This document shows positions 50,172 to 58,781 of a stretch of 64,000 nt of DNA, in pieces. Positions within the stretch are counted from its first letter, which is position 1. Each line of letters starts with the position of its first letter. The translations under genes and the position numbers were made by a program. Under the pieces are notes generated by a model. The model was not told the origin of the DNA, searched no databases, and was given only the letters and a program-made list of their open reading frames with translations. This DNA is from JACWAE01 sp963847595 (lineage in GTDB: Bacteria; Chloroflexota; Dehalococcoidia; SZUA-161), in contig CAWKAJ010000001.1 in assembly GCA_963847595.1 (NCBI GenBank), positions 186,001 to 250,000 on the forward strand, written 5' to 3'.

Positions 50172-50204
50172 AGAACCTCTCGTTCTGCACGGGCGGGAGG
50201 TTCT
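50172..50204 (+). terminator. Hairpin between tRNA-Val and thrS
   Basis: AGAACCTC (50172-50179) pairs with GAGGTTCT (50197-50204). It could end the tRNA transcript or act as an attenuator in the thrS leader; no T-box sequence is seen. Confidence 0.45.
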
Positions 50205-50235
50205 ACTTTCGAATTCGAGTTGAGGATTAGTACCA

Positions 50236-51987
50236 GTGGACAAAGAGACTAAGGATACCCAGAAACTGGAACGGTTAGAAATCATGCGCCACTCGGCCTC
50301 TCACATAATGGCCGAAGCTGTGTCATCGCTTTTCCCCGATGTCAAGTTCGGCATCGGCCCTGCTATTGCTGATGGCTTCTATTATGACTTCGAGCTGCCT
50401 CGCACACTAATTCCCGAAGACCTGGGCGCTATCGAGGCGAAGATGCAAAAGATCATAGCTGAGGGGCTTCCCTTCCTTCGAGAAGAAGTCGATAAGAAGG
50501 CAGCCCGAAACATGTTCAGTGCTCAGCCATACAAGCTCGAGCTCATTGATGAACTGCCTGATAAAACGGTGACAATTTACCGTCAAGGTTCTTTCACAGA
50601 CCTGTGCCGCGGCCCCCATGTGGCTTCAAGCAAGGAAATCAAAGCGGTCAAGCTTCTCAGTATCGCCGGCGCTTATTGGAGGGGCGACGAGCACCGTCCC
50701 ATGCTGCAGCGAATCTACGGCACCGCTTTTGAAACCAAAGAGGAACTGGATGACTACCTGAACAAGCTCACGGAGGCGGCAAAGCGAGACCACAGGAAGC
50801 TGGGAAAAGCCCTCGACCTGTTCAGCCTTCATGAAGAGGCTGGCGCAGGGCTCGTTTACTGGCACCCGAAGGGTGCCCTGGTACGCCACGTAATCGAGGA
50901 TTTCTGGAAAAAAGAACACTTTAAGCGAGGCTACGATATCGTATACACCCCGCACATTGCCAGGGTCGAACTCTGGAAGACAAGCGGGCACTGGGAATAC
51001 TACAGGGACAGTATGTATACGCCTATGGAAATGGAGGAGCAAGAGTTTTTAATTAAACCCATGAATTGCCCCGGCCATATACTCATTTATAAGACTCAGC
51101 TTCGCAGCTATCGCCAACTTCCGCTGCGTTGGGCAGAGTTAGGCACCGTGTATCGGTGGGAGAGGTCGGGGGTGCTTCATGGCCTGACCCGGGTGCGCGG
51201 CTTCACGCAGGACGATGCACATATCTTTTGCCGTCCCGACCAACTGGAGGACGAGGTGGTCGGAGTAGTGGACTTCGCCCGTTTCATGCTCAAGACTTTC
51301 GGCTTCGAAGAATACGAGGTTAAATTATCGACGCGCCCCGACAAATATGCAGGCACCGTCGAGGTTTGGGAGCACGCAACTCAGATGCTGAAGGGGGCGC
51401 TCAAGCGACTCGGGATACCCTACGAAGTAGACCCCGGCGAGGGCACGTTCTACGGTCCCAAAATAGACATAGCGCTCAAGGATTCTCTGGGACGAACCTG
51501 GCAAGGCCCTACCACACAGGTGGATTTCAATCTTCCGGAGCGCTTCGATGTCAACTATATCGGAGAAGACGGACTTGAGCATCGCGTCGTCATGATACAT
51601 CGCACCGTACTGGGCAGCATGGAGCGATTCTTCGGCTGCCTTATTGAGCACTACGGCGGGGCATTTCCGGTATGGCTGGCGCCGGTTCAAGCTATGATAA
51701 TACCTATCGCCGACCAGCACCTCGACTATGCCCGTAAAGTAGCCGCAGAGCTTAAAAGCGAGGAGATAAGGGTTGAAGTTGATGAGCGAAGCGAGCGGAT
51801 GAACTTGAAGATCCGCGAGGCTCAACTCCAGAAAATCCCTTACATGTTGATAGTTGGCGACGAAGAAATAGGGAGTTCCACAGTCTCGGTCAGGCTGCGC
51901 AGCGGCAAAACCCTGAAGGCTCAGCCGCTGCCGCAGTTCAAGGACAGAATAAAGAGGGAAGTAGAGACAAAGACTGAGGTCGTTTAG
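50236..51987 (+). CDS. thrS: Threonyl-tRNA synthetase, TGS-less form
   Basis: Class II synthetase of 583 residues. The editing (N2) domain starts near residue 18 (MRHSASHIMAEAV). The catalytic core has MNCPGHILIYKTQLRSYRQL, RVRGFTQDDAHIFC and HRTVLGSMERFFGCLIEHYG. The anticodon-binding domain is at the end. The N-terminal TGS domain (about 60 residues) of most ThrRS is absent. GTG 50236 is the first good start. The final codons GAG GTC GTT TAG belong to a MITE-like element, which therefore provides the stop. Confidence 0.93.
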   Translation: MDKETKDTQKLERLEIMRHSASHIMAEAVSSLFPDVKFGIGPAIADGFYYDFELPRTLIPEDLGAIEAKMQKIIAEGLPFLREEVDKKAARNMFSAQPYKLELIDELPDKTVTIYRQGSFTDLCRGPHVASSKEIKAVKLLSIAGAYWRGDEHRPMLQRIYGTAFETKEELDDYLNKLTEAAKRDHRKLGKALDLFSLHEEAGAGLVYWHPKGALVRHVIEDFWKKEHFKRGYDIVYTPHIARVELWKTSGHWEYYRDSMYTPMEMEEQEFLIKPMNCPGHILIYKTQLRSYRQLPLRWAELGTVYRWERSGVLHGLTRVRGFTQDDAHIFCRPDQLEDEVVGVVDFARFMLKTFGFEEYEVKLSTRPDKYAGTVEVWEHATQMLKGALKRLGIPYEVDPGEGTFYGPKIDIALKDSLGRTWQGPTTQVDFNLPERFDVNYIGEDGLEHRVVMIHRTVLGSMERFFGCLIEHYGGAFPVWLAPVQAMIIPIADQHLDYARKVAAELKSEEIRVEVDERSERMNLKIREAQLQKIPYMLIVGDEEIGSSTVSVRLRSGKTLKAQPLPQFKDRIKREVETKTEVV

Positions 51988-52077
51988 CAACTGGGGAGTC
52001 CAGAGGGGCAAAGCCCTTCTGGTGGTCCTTCCACGGAAGGATGGGGTATCCCCCAGCCTCAAGAGTCCCCCAAGACT
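51976..52077. mobile_element. MITE-like repeat, copy 7a (truncated right side)
   Basis: The left end GAGGTCGTTTAGCAACTGGG overlaps the last codons and the stop of thrS. It breaks off after TCCCCCAAGACT, where copy 7b begins. Confidence 0.8.
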
Positions 52078-52208
52078 GAGATTGTTTACTAACGGGGAGT
52101 CCAGAGGGGCAAAGCCCCTGTGGCGGGAGTCTGGGGGTGTCCCCCACTTCTAAAATCCCCCAAGACTGGGGGACAAAGGGGGCTGAAAAGAGATTAATAA
52201 ACAACCTC
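52078..52208. mobile_element. MITE-like repeat, copy 7b
   Basis: The left end is GAGATTGTTTACTAACGGGG and the right end is GATTAATAAACAACCTC, imperfect inverted repeats. It carries the three hairpins. It lies joined to copy 7a, in the 295-bp gap between thrS and infC. Confidence 0.8.
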
Positions 52209-52282
52209 CAAAGGCCATTGTTTGATTTATTCCGATGATTATGTTATAAGAGATAGAAGCTTATCGCGGGGAGGTAGCAGGT

Positions 52283-52858
52283 ATAGCCAGAGAATATAGA
52301 GTTAACGAGAGAATCAAGGGTAAAGAGGTCAGGGTCATCGGGGAGAACGGCGAGCAGCTCGGTGTAATGACGGTAAGAGATGCCCTCCAACTCGCCCGAG
52401 ACAGAAATACAGACTTGGTAGAAGTAGCCCCGACCGCACAACCTCCCGTTTGCCGTATGCTCGATTTCGGCAAGTTTAAATACGAGCAAGCTAAAAAGGA
52501 ACGCGAGGCACATAAGCGACAGAAGGTAGTTTCACTTAGACAGGTTCGGCTGCGGCCAAAGACCGGTGAGCACGATGTCAAGTCCAAGATAGCTGTAGCG
52601 AGCAAGCTCCTGGATAAGGGCAACAAGGTTAAGGTTCTGGTGCTCTTTCGAGGCCGCGAAATGACTCACCCCCAGTTGGGAAAGGAACTATTGGACAATA
52701 TAGCCAGGGCCCTGGCAGAGAAAGCCAGCGTGGAAAGGCCACCAGCTATGGAAGGGAATTCCATGAGCTTGATCCTTTTCCCTCACCCCACGAAACAACC
52801 TAAGAAGGAAAAGGAGCAAGAGGTGAAAGAAAAGGCAGGGGAAACTGTAGATGCCTAA
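52283..52858 (+). CDS. infC: Translation initiation factor IF-3, probable AUA start
   Basis: IF-3 (about 191 residues here) checks the start codon and keeps subunits apart. The N-domain reads AREYRVNERIKGKEVRVIGE and continues GENGEQLGVMTVRDAL; the C-domain has PKTGEHDVKSKIAVASKLLD and VKVLVLFRGREMTHP. A Lys/Glu tail ends it. Homology extends back to 52286. The only start-like codon with an RBS is ATA at 52283, 8 nt after GGGGAGG (52268-52274). ATG 52367 would remove 28 conserved residues. A rare start codon is a known infC device for autocontrol. Confidence 0.9.
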   Translation: MAREYRVNERIKGKEVRVIGENGEQLGVMTVRDALQLARDRNTDLVEVAPTAQPPVCRMLDFGKFKYEQAKKEREAHKRQKVVSLRQVRLRPKTGEHDVKSKIAVASKLLDKGNKVKVLVLFRGREMTHPQLGKELLDNIARALAEKASVERPPAMEGNSMSLILFPHPTKQPKKEKEQEVKEKAGETVDA

Positions 52859-53045
52859 AATAAAGACTCATAAGGGAGCTAAGGCCCGTTTGGACATAAC
52901 CGGCACCGGCAAGATTATGCGCGTTAAGATTGGCAAGAGCCACCTTCGCCGCAGGAAGCCCAAACGAGTGACGCGACTATTCGATGAAAAAATACCCCTG
53001 AACCCTACAGCAAGAAAACGGGTAAGAAGGATGCTTGGGGTCTGA
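52851..53045 (+). CDS. rpmI: Ribosomal protein L35
   Basis: A basic protein of 64 residues with MPKIKTHKGAKARLDITGTG and KSHLRRRKPKR, the family signature. It overlaps the infC end by 8 bp, in the standard infC-rpmI-rplT order. Confidence 0.96.
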   Translation: MPKIKTHKGAKARLDITGTGKIMRVKIGKSHLRRRKPKRVTRLFDEKIPLNPTARKRVRRMLGV

Positions 53046-53102
53046 GGGAAAAGAAGCTAACCGCACCCGTTAAATTCTGATTCTTAGAGGAGGAGGATTT
53101 CT

Positions 53103-53480
53103 TTGCCCCGAGTAAAGGGTGGAACAACAAAGCGCCATCGTCATAAGAAGGTACTGGAGCTAACCAAGGGCCATCTGGGCACCAAGCATCGCCTTTATAG
53201 GCGAGCCCATGAGTCTATGATGCACTCCCTGTCTTATTCCTATGCCCATCGCAAGGATCGCAAGGGAGATATGCGCCGATTGTGGATAACTCGAATCAAT
53301 GCGGCGACAAGGCTCAATGGACTCTCCTACAGCAGATTCATACAAGGCCTGAGCAAAGCAGGGATAGAACTAGATCGCAAGATTCTAGCCGACCTGGCAG
53401 TAAACGACCCCGCTGCTTTCGCCCAACTGGTGGCAACGGCCAAGGAGAATATCCCCCAAGCCCATGATAAGTCAGCTTGA
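53103..53480 (+). CDS. rplT: Ribosomal protein L20
   Basis: A basic protein of 125 residues: MPRVKGGTTKRHRHKKVLEL, YAHRKDRKGDMRRLWITRIN, SYSRFIQGLSKAGIELDRK. TTG 53103 is the start, with AGGAGGAGG (53087-53095) as the RBS. It overlaps pheS by 17 bp. Confidence 0.95.
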   Translation: MPRVKGGTTKRHRHKKVLELTKGHLGTKHRLYRRAHESMMHSLSYSYAHRKDRKGDMRRLWITRINAATRLNGLSYSRFIQGLSKAGIELDRKILADLAVNDPAAFAQLVATAKENIPQAHDKSA

Positions 53481-54504
53481 AGAGCTCCGAGCGAAAGCTA
53501 TCAGCGAGCTTGACAGCATCAGTGACCCGAAAAGCCTCGAAGCCTGGCGTATAAGCTACTTGGGCAGAAAAAGCCCCCTTACCCAGATCTTGCGAGGTCT
53601 GGCTGCGCTGCCTCTCGAAGAGAGACGCGCCGTAGGGGCTGCCGCCAACGTTCTCAGAGAGTTTCTGGAAAAGAGCCTGGCTCAGCGGGAAGAAATCGTC
53701 AAGGAAGCTGAGATAGCCAGGGCTATCGAGAGAGGTCGCATCGATGTAACCCTGCCCGGCCGCCCCGCTACGCTTGGCCGGCTGCACCCCTCAACCCAGA
53801 TGATGCGCCAGATGTGCAGCATTTTCACAGCCATGGGTTTTGAGGTAGTAGAAGGGCCTGAGGTGGAGTGGGATTACTACAATTTCGAGGCTCTCAACAT
53901 TCCCCTGGACCACCCCGCCCGCGATATGTGGGCCACCATGTGGATGGATTATCAGAACGAAAAAGGCGAGCGGTCCATGTTGCTCCGCACTCACACTTCT
54001 CCGATGCAGATTCGTGTGATGGAGAACAGGCGTCCTCCGGTGCGCGTGGTTGTCCCCGGCAAGGTCTATCGCTACGAAGCCACCGATGCCACTCACGAGT
54101 CCATGTTCCACCAGGTCGAAGGCTTCGCCGTGGACAAGAACATCACCATGGCAGACCTGAAGGGGACGCTTTTCGAGTTCGCCAGAAGGCTTTTCGGCAA
54201 AGAGCGCAAGGCCAGATTCAGATGCGACTACTTCCCCTTCGTCGAGCCTGGCGTGGAAATGGCCATCGATTGCTTCGTTTGCAACGGCGCAGGATGTCAG
54301 CTCTGCTCAAATAGCGGCTGGATCGAGATACTGGGTGCAGGCATGATTCACCCCGAAGTGCTGCGCAGGGTGAACTACGACCCCGATATTTACACTGGCT
54401 TCGCCTTCGGCATGGGTGTGGAACGCATGCCCATACTCAAATATGGCATAGACGACATCCGTCTCTTCTATTCTAACGACCTGAGATTTCTGCGGCAGTT
54501 TTAG
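53464..54504 (+). CDS. pheS: Phenylalanyl-tRNA synthetase alpha chain
   Basis: Catalytic subunit of 346 residues. The N-terminal coiled coil (ISQLEELRAKAISELDSISD) binds tRNA-Phe. The core has LNIPLDHPARDMWATMWMD, LLRTHTSPMQIRVM, MFHQVEGFAVDKNI and GFAFGMGVERMPILKYGI. A CysX2Cys pair set lies in DCFVCNGAGCQLC. It is 2 nt before pheT. Confidence 0.95.
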   Translation: MISQLEELRAKAISELDSISDPKSLEAWRISYLGRKSPLTQILRGLAALPLEERRAVGAAANVLREFLEKSLAQREEIVKEAEIARAIERGRIDVTLPGRPATLGRLHPSTQMMRQMCSIFTAMGFEVVEGPEVEWDYYNFEALNIPLDHPARDMWATMWMDYQNEKGERSMLLRTHTSPMQIRVMENRRPPVRVVVPGKVYRYEATDATHESMFHQVEGFAVDKNITMADLKGTLFEFARRLFGKERKARFRCDYFPFVEPGVEMAIDCFVCNGAGCQLCSNSGWIEILGAGMIHPEVLRRVNYDPDIYTGFAFGMGVERMPILKYGIDDIRLFYSNDLRFLRQF

Positions 54505-54506
54505 CT

Positions 54507-56909
54507 ATGAAAGTCTCTCTCAATTGGCTCAAGGATTATGTCAACATCTCGCTCTCCTCCAAGGAGCTAGCCGAGAGGTTGACCATGTCCGGCAACGAGG
54601 TCGGCAGAATCGATGTCGTTGGCGGAACTTGGGAGCACGTCTTCGTAGGTCAGGTCACAGCCCTGGATAAGCACCCCAATGCCGACCGCCTCAAGCTGGC
54701 AACTATCGACCTCGGTACGGAGAGCATCACTGTGGTCACCGGCGCGCCTAACCTCGAAGTGGGACAGAAAGTGCCCTTCGCCAAGGTGGGCGCACGGCTC
54801 ATCGACGGCCATACCGGAGAGGTCGCCGAGCTCAAGCCCGCCAAGATTCGCGGTGTGAGGTCGGAGGGAATGGCCTGCTCCGAAAAAGAGTTGGGCATCT
54901 CCGACAGCCACGAAGGGATAATGATTCTGCCTCCCGATGCGCCCGTGGGCGTTCCGCTATCTCAGTATCTGGGCGACATCATCTACGACATCAAGGTGAC
55001 GCCCAACCGCGCCGACTGCCTCTCGGTGATAGGCATTGCCCGCGAGGTCGCCGCCCTCACCAACCAGCCCACGCACATACCGGACCCGGGCTACGCTGAA
55101 GAAGGAGAGCCCATACACGACTCTATTTCCATCGAGATAGCCGACGCCGACCTCTGTTCCAGATACTGCGCCAGCCTGGTCACAGGCGTCAAGATAGGCC
55201 CGTCTCCGCAGTGGATGCAGCAGAGAGTAATAGCCGGAGGTATGCGCCCCATCAGCAACGTCGTGGACATCACCAACTACGTCATGCTGGAGTACGGACA
55301 GCCTCTCCACTCCTTCGACTACAGTCAGATTAAAGGCAAGAAGATAATAGTGCGCCGTGCCAGAAATGAGGAGTTACTGTACACACTCGACGGTATGAAG
55401 AGAGACCTGAATCCTAATATGCTCGTCATCTCCGACGAAAAATACCCTATCGCCCTCGCCGGAGTTATGGGCGGAGCAGACAGTGAGGTTATAGACCCCA
55501 CAACCTCCATTCTTCTGGAGTCGGCGAATTTCAACACTATCAGCATACGCCGCACCTCCATCAAGCTCAATTTGCGCAGCGAGGCTTCTTCCCGCTTTGA
55601 GAGGGGCATCAGCCCTGAGCTTGCGCCCATAGCGTTGCGCCGCGCCACCCAGCTTTTGCTGGAGCTGGCGGGTGGCAAAGCAGCCAGAGGCATCGCAGAT
55701 GTCTACCCCGGCAAGAGAGAGCAAAAGCCTGTCCTGCTCCCCAAAGAGCGCGTCGGCCGGGTTTTGGGGCTGGAACTCAGCACAGAGCGGATACAGAAAG
55801 TGCTCGAATCGCTGGGCTTCGGTTGCAGGTCAGCAGGTACATCCGGCGACCTGATGGTGACGATCCCCTACTGGCGCACAGATGTACGGATGGCTGACGA
55901 CCTCGTCGAGGAAATAGCGCGCATCATCGGCTATGATGAAATCCCCACCACTCTGCTCAGCAGCCAGATACCCCAGCAGGTGCCCGCGCCTATGCTCGCC
56001 CTGAAGGAGCATATCCGCGACCTCCTCGTGGGATGCGGTATGCAGGAAGTGATAACCTACTCCCTGGTCAGCCAGGCGACTTTGGACAAGGTAGACCCTC
56101 ACAAAAAGCTGGGACCCGCGCTGCGAGTTGCCAACCCGATGAGCTCGGAGCAGGAATACCTGCGCACCAGCCTGCGTCCCGGGCTGCTGGCTGCCTTTGC
56201 CTCAAACGAGAAGCACGAAAAGGATGGCATCAAGTTATTCGAGGTAGGCAGGGCTTATCTTACCAGGACGAATGACCTGCCCGAGGAGCGCGAGATGCTG
56301 GCGGGGATACTGGGTGGCCCCCGGCTTGAGCGCTCGTGGCTTTCGGGAGAGGATACGCTCGATTTCTTCGACGCCAAAGGCATCCTGGAGACAGTTTTCA
56401 ACCGATTAAAAGTGAAGGCCGGTTTCAAGCCAGCCGAAGACCAGACACTTCTCGCCGGCAAAACCGCCGAGGTAATTGTGGGAGGAGAAAGAGTAGGCGT
56501 AACAGGAGAGCTCCATCCTAAAACGGCCGCGCTATTCGACATCTCCACTCAGCCCATCATCCTCTTTGAGATAGACCTGGTGAAGCTCTTGTCGTCCACC
56601 AGCGCAGTTTACAGATACCGGCCCACCCCGCGTTTCCCGGGGAATACCCGCGACATAGCCCTGATAGTAGATAACAGCCTCGCTGCAAATAGAGTGCAGG
56701 AGGTTATAGAGAGCTTCCCGCTGGTAGAGCAAGTCACTTTGTTCGATGTCTACAGCGGCGAGCAGGTACCGCAGGGCAAGAAGTCATTGGCCCTCTCAGT
56801 ACGCTTCCAATCGGCGGAGCGTACCCTCACCGACGAAGAGGTCAACCAGGCGCAGCAGCAGATTGTAGAGCGCCTGCAGCGTGATTTTGGCGCTACCCTG
56901 CGAAGCTAG
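54507..56909 (+). CDS. pheT: Phenylalanyl-tRNA synthetase beta chain
   Basis: An 800-residue subunit. Its order is an N-terminal EMAP-like tRNA-binding domain (VGQVTALDKHPNADRLKLA), the B3/B4 editing domain (KVTPNRADCLSVIGIAREVA, RPISNVVDITNYVMLEYGQP), the B5 domain, the inactive synthetase-like core and the C-terminal ferredoxin-like anticodon domain (YRPTPRFPGNTRDIALIVD). Full length and intact. Confidence 0.95.
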   Translation: MKVSLNWLKDYVNISLSSKELAERLTMSGNEVGRIDVVGGTWEHVFVGQVTALDKHPNADRLKLATIDLGTESITVVTGAPNLEVGQKVPFAKVGARLIDGHTGEVAELKPAKIRGVRSEGMACSEKELGISDSHEGIMILPPDAPVGVPLSQYLGDIIYDIKVTPNRADCLSVIGIAREVAALTNQPTHIPDPGYAEEGEPIHDSISIEIADADLCSRYCASLVTGVKIGPSPQWMQQRVIAGGMRPISNVVDITNYVMLEYGQPLHSFDYSQIKGKKIIVRRARNEELLYTLDGMKRDLNPNMLVISDEKYPIALAGVMGGADSEVIDPTTSILLESANFNTISIRRTSIKLNLRSEASSRFERGISPELAPIALRRATQLLLELAGGKAARGIADVYPGKREQKPVLLPKERVGRVLGLELSTERIQKVLESLGFGCRSAGTSGDLMVTIPYWRTDVRMADDLVEEIARIIGYDEIPTTLLSSQIPQQVPAPMLALKEHIRDLLVGCGMQEVITYSLVSQATLDKVDPHKKLGPALRVANPMSSEQEYLRTSLRPGLLAAFASNEKHEKDGIKLFEVGRAYLTRTNDLPEEREMLAGILGGPRLERSWLSGEDTLDFFDAKGILETVFNRLKVKAGFKPAEDQTLLAGKTAEVIVGGERVGVTGELHPKTAALFDISTQPIILFEIDLVKLLSSTSAVYRYRPTPRFPGNTRDIALIVDNSLAANRVQEVIESFPLVEQVTLFDVYSGEQVPQGKKSLALSVRFQSAERTLTDEEVNQAQQQIVERLQRDFGATLRS

Positions 56910-56959
56910 CGTCGCTATCCTCAGTCCGATAGTGTATCATATTGAGTAGCGGGCAAAGC

Positions 56960-56987
56960 TTGACATTCAAGTAGGCGAGTGTAATAC
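56960..56987 (+). promoter_or_regulatory. Promoter of the three-gene accessory cassette
   Basis: TTGACA (56960-56965), a 16-bp spacer and TAATAC (56982-56987), about 45 bp before the first gene. Confidence 0.5.
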
Positions 56988-57030
56988 TTAGGGCATCGTA
57001 CTTCGGTAATCCCAAAAGAGGCATCGCAAA

Positions 57031-57711
57031 ATGAAGCTAGTCCACGTTGATGTTATCGTGATTTTCGCGAGGAGAAAGCGGGAAGAGTCGGCCCCAGTAA
57101 GAGTATTTAAGGCGCTGGGTGGTAGGGGACGTCAGCCTGAACTTGAAGAAGCAGAGGTAACCATCCGCACGATACAAGATAGAACTAATATATATTGGAC
57201 ACGTGAAGGGTTTTCAATCCTTTGTGAGAAAGTATCCAGTCTAGACAGTTGCACTGATAAGATTATGGATTTTGTGGCTCGGTCAAATAAAGCAGTTCCC
57301 ATAAATCAAATGAAAGTTATAGAGTTCACTACATATTGGATTATGGAAGCAAATGAATATGGTTTTTCGGAACTTGAGAAAAGATATAGAAAAGCGATGT
57401 TAATTACTCCAACAGCCGTGGATGGTACTATTATTGACTGTAGCGCTATTTTTGACATCCAGTTAAATACTAATAACATTTTACATCATCAGAGTGGAGC
57501 GATGCGCTTACAACAGCTCGAAGAAGATTTCGTATTTTTTAAACCGGAGGAACTGCCTGAGAGATTCCTGTTCTTGGAGGCTCAGGTTGCAAGACGAGAG
57601 CGAATGCGATACACTGATAAAGGGATGAGGAACGCACTCTCGGTTTTGAGCTCCTATTGTGAATCACACGCCGCTAAAATTGAAAAAATCTGGAGAAAGG
57701 CCATTTTATGA
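57031..57711 (+). CDS. Hypothetical protein (226 aa), first gene of the cassette
   Basis: No family is recognised. The N-terminus is a beta strand (MKLVHVDVIVIFARRKREES). The middle is mixed alpha/beta (MKVIEFTTYWIMEANEYGFS, then ELEKRYRKAMLITPTAVDGT) and the C-terminus is a long charged helix set (AQVARRERMRYTDKGMRNAL). No membrane segment is seen. It overlaps the next gene by ATGA. The DNA is visibly AT-richer than the pheT and hisA genes around it. Confidence 0.7.
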   Translation: MKLVHVDVIVIFARRKREESAPVRVFKALGGRGRQPELEEAEVTIRTIQDRTNIYWTREGFSILCEKVSSLDSCTDKIMDFVARSNKAVPINQMKVIEFTTYWIMEANEYGFSELEKRYRKAMLITPTAVDGTIIDCSAIFDIQLNTNNILHHQSGAMRLQQLEEDFVFFKPEELPERFLFLEAQVARRERMRYTDKGMRNALSVLSSYCESHAAKIEKIWRKAIL

Positions 57712-58094
57712 GCGTTAACGTTTTTAATATAGAGAGAATGGGCAAACGGAGGAGGATTCCAAGTAGGGAACGAATGCGACACGGCAAGCAGTATCGGCAA
57801 ACTCCAATCCGTCAATATTTACTATTCAGTAGCCCAGTTTTGTGGGAGATGGCTACGTCGGAGAGGTTCGCCGAGACCACAATTTCCTTACGAGAAATTG
57901 AAAAAACATGGGTGGAGTCGCATATTGAAGAATTGACTGCGTTTGCAGACGAATGGTTGGTGATTGAGGGAAAGGAACTTGTTGCCCACAATGTGAACTT
58001 TGTCGAAGCCGTGAGAGAGGCTAGGTCACGCGGTATTCAGGTTCCATACGTCACCAGGTTATCGCTTGAGAAAGTGAGTCCGTTCATCGGATAA
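57708..58094 (+). CDS. DUF5678-like protein (128 aa)
   Basis: The C-terminal half, IEELTAFADEWLVIEGKELV followed by AHNVNFVEAVREARSRGIQV, matches the pattern of DUF5678: a short domain with a WLVIEGKELVAH-like strand pair, often beside retropepsin-like genes. The N-terminal half is basic (MGKRRRIPSRERMRHGKQYR) and unassigned. It starts at ATG overlapping the previous stop and overlaps the protease gene by 1 bp. Confidence 0.7.
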   Translation: MSVNVFNIERMGKRRRIPSRERMRHGKQYRQTPIRQYLLFSSPVLWEMATSERFAETTISLREIEKTWVESHIEELTAFADEWLVIEGKELVAHNVNFVEAVREARSRGIQVPYVTRLSLEKVSPFIG

Positions 58095-58516
58095 TGGCTG
58101 AAATTCAATTAGTTTTCGACCATGCGTACAATTTGACCAGTTATCGCACTACGCTTGGCGATGTTCTTAGGCCAATGGTGTCAATAAGACTGACCTACAA
58201 CGGCACGTCATTAGATGTCGATGCAATGGTTGACACAGGGGCGGATTTTTCCATGTTCCACAAGGACGTAGCTACTAGCTTGTGTATTCCCGATAAGCAG
58301 ATGAAACTTGACGGAGCGACAACGCTTAGAGGTAAAGTACCGGTTTGGTATTGCCCAATAGGTATCGATGTTCTGGGAAAGCATTTCGATTGTCTTGCTG
58401 CCTTTGTCGATAATCCTGAGTGGATACCAACCATCGGTAGGGCAACAATCTTTTCTATGTTGAAGTTTGGGTTTCGTCAATCAGAAGGGCAGTTCTATAT
58501 TTCGTCTTCGCCATAA
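58094..58516 (+). CDS. Retropepsin-like aspartic protease (140 aa)
   Basis: A single-domain aspartyl protease of the retroviral type, active as a dimer. The catalytic motif is DAMVDTGADFSMF (D-T-G-A), followed by flap-like and hydrophobic strands (VPVWYCPIGIDVLGKHFDCL) and the second conserved region TIGRATIFSML in place of the usual ILGxD/N. Such bacterial proteases have unknown substrates. It is coupled to the DUF5678-like gene by TAATG. Confidence 0.78.
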   Translation: MAEIQLVFDHAYNLTSYRTTLGDVLRPMVSIRLTYNGTSLDVDAMVDTGADFSMFHKDVATSLCIPDKQMKLDGATTLRGKVPVWYCPIGIDVLGKHFDCLAAFVDNPEWIPTIGRATIFSMLKFGFRQSEGQFYISSSP

Positions 58517-58781
58517 GTCCAGATCCTCCTTCGGCCCACTCACGTTTCTAGTTTTGCTAACAATCACTCAGAATATGCAATGCCGAGGCAATCCACTTGG
58601 CACTAGCGTCAGTGATGCTTGGGCATATGACAAAATGTGTAAGCGAAGCGAAATAAATATTCAACAGATGGGTAAAGCAAGCGGACCCCTACCTAAGACG
58701 GCGACAAGTTTCAAAATGAGCCCCTATCCTCAGTTCTTTTCCCTTCTCGTATCTTCATTCTTATGTTAGAATGAACCAATC

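Noticed and set aside
50120..50235. thrS leader examined for a T-box
   Set aside because: It is only 116 bp and lacks a GGTGGNACCGCG-like sequence; a simple hairpin is all that is seen.
58517..58781. 265-bp gap between the retropepsin gene and hisA, examined for a small gene
   Set aside because: A plus-strand frame crosses it, but it begins inside the protease gene and has no RBS or recognisable pattern. No structured RNA was recognised either.
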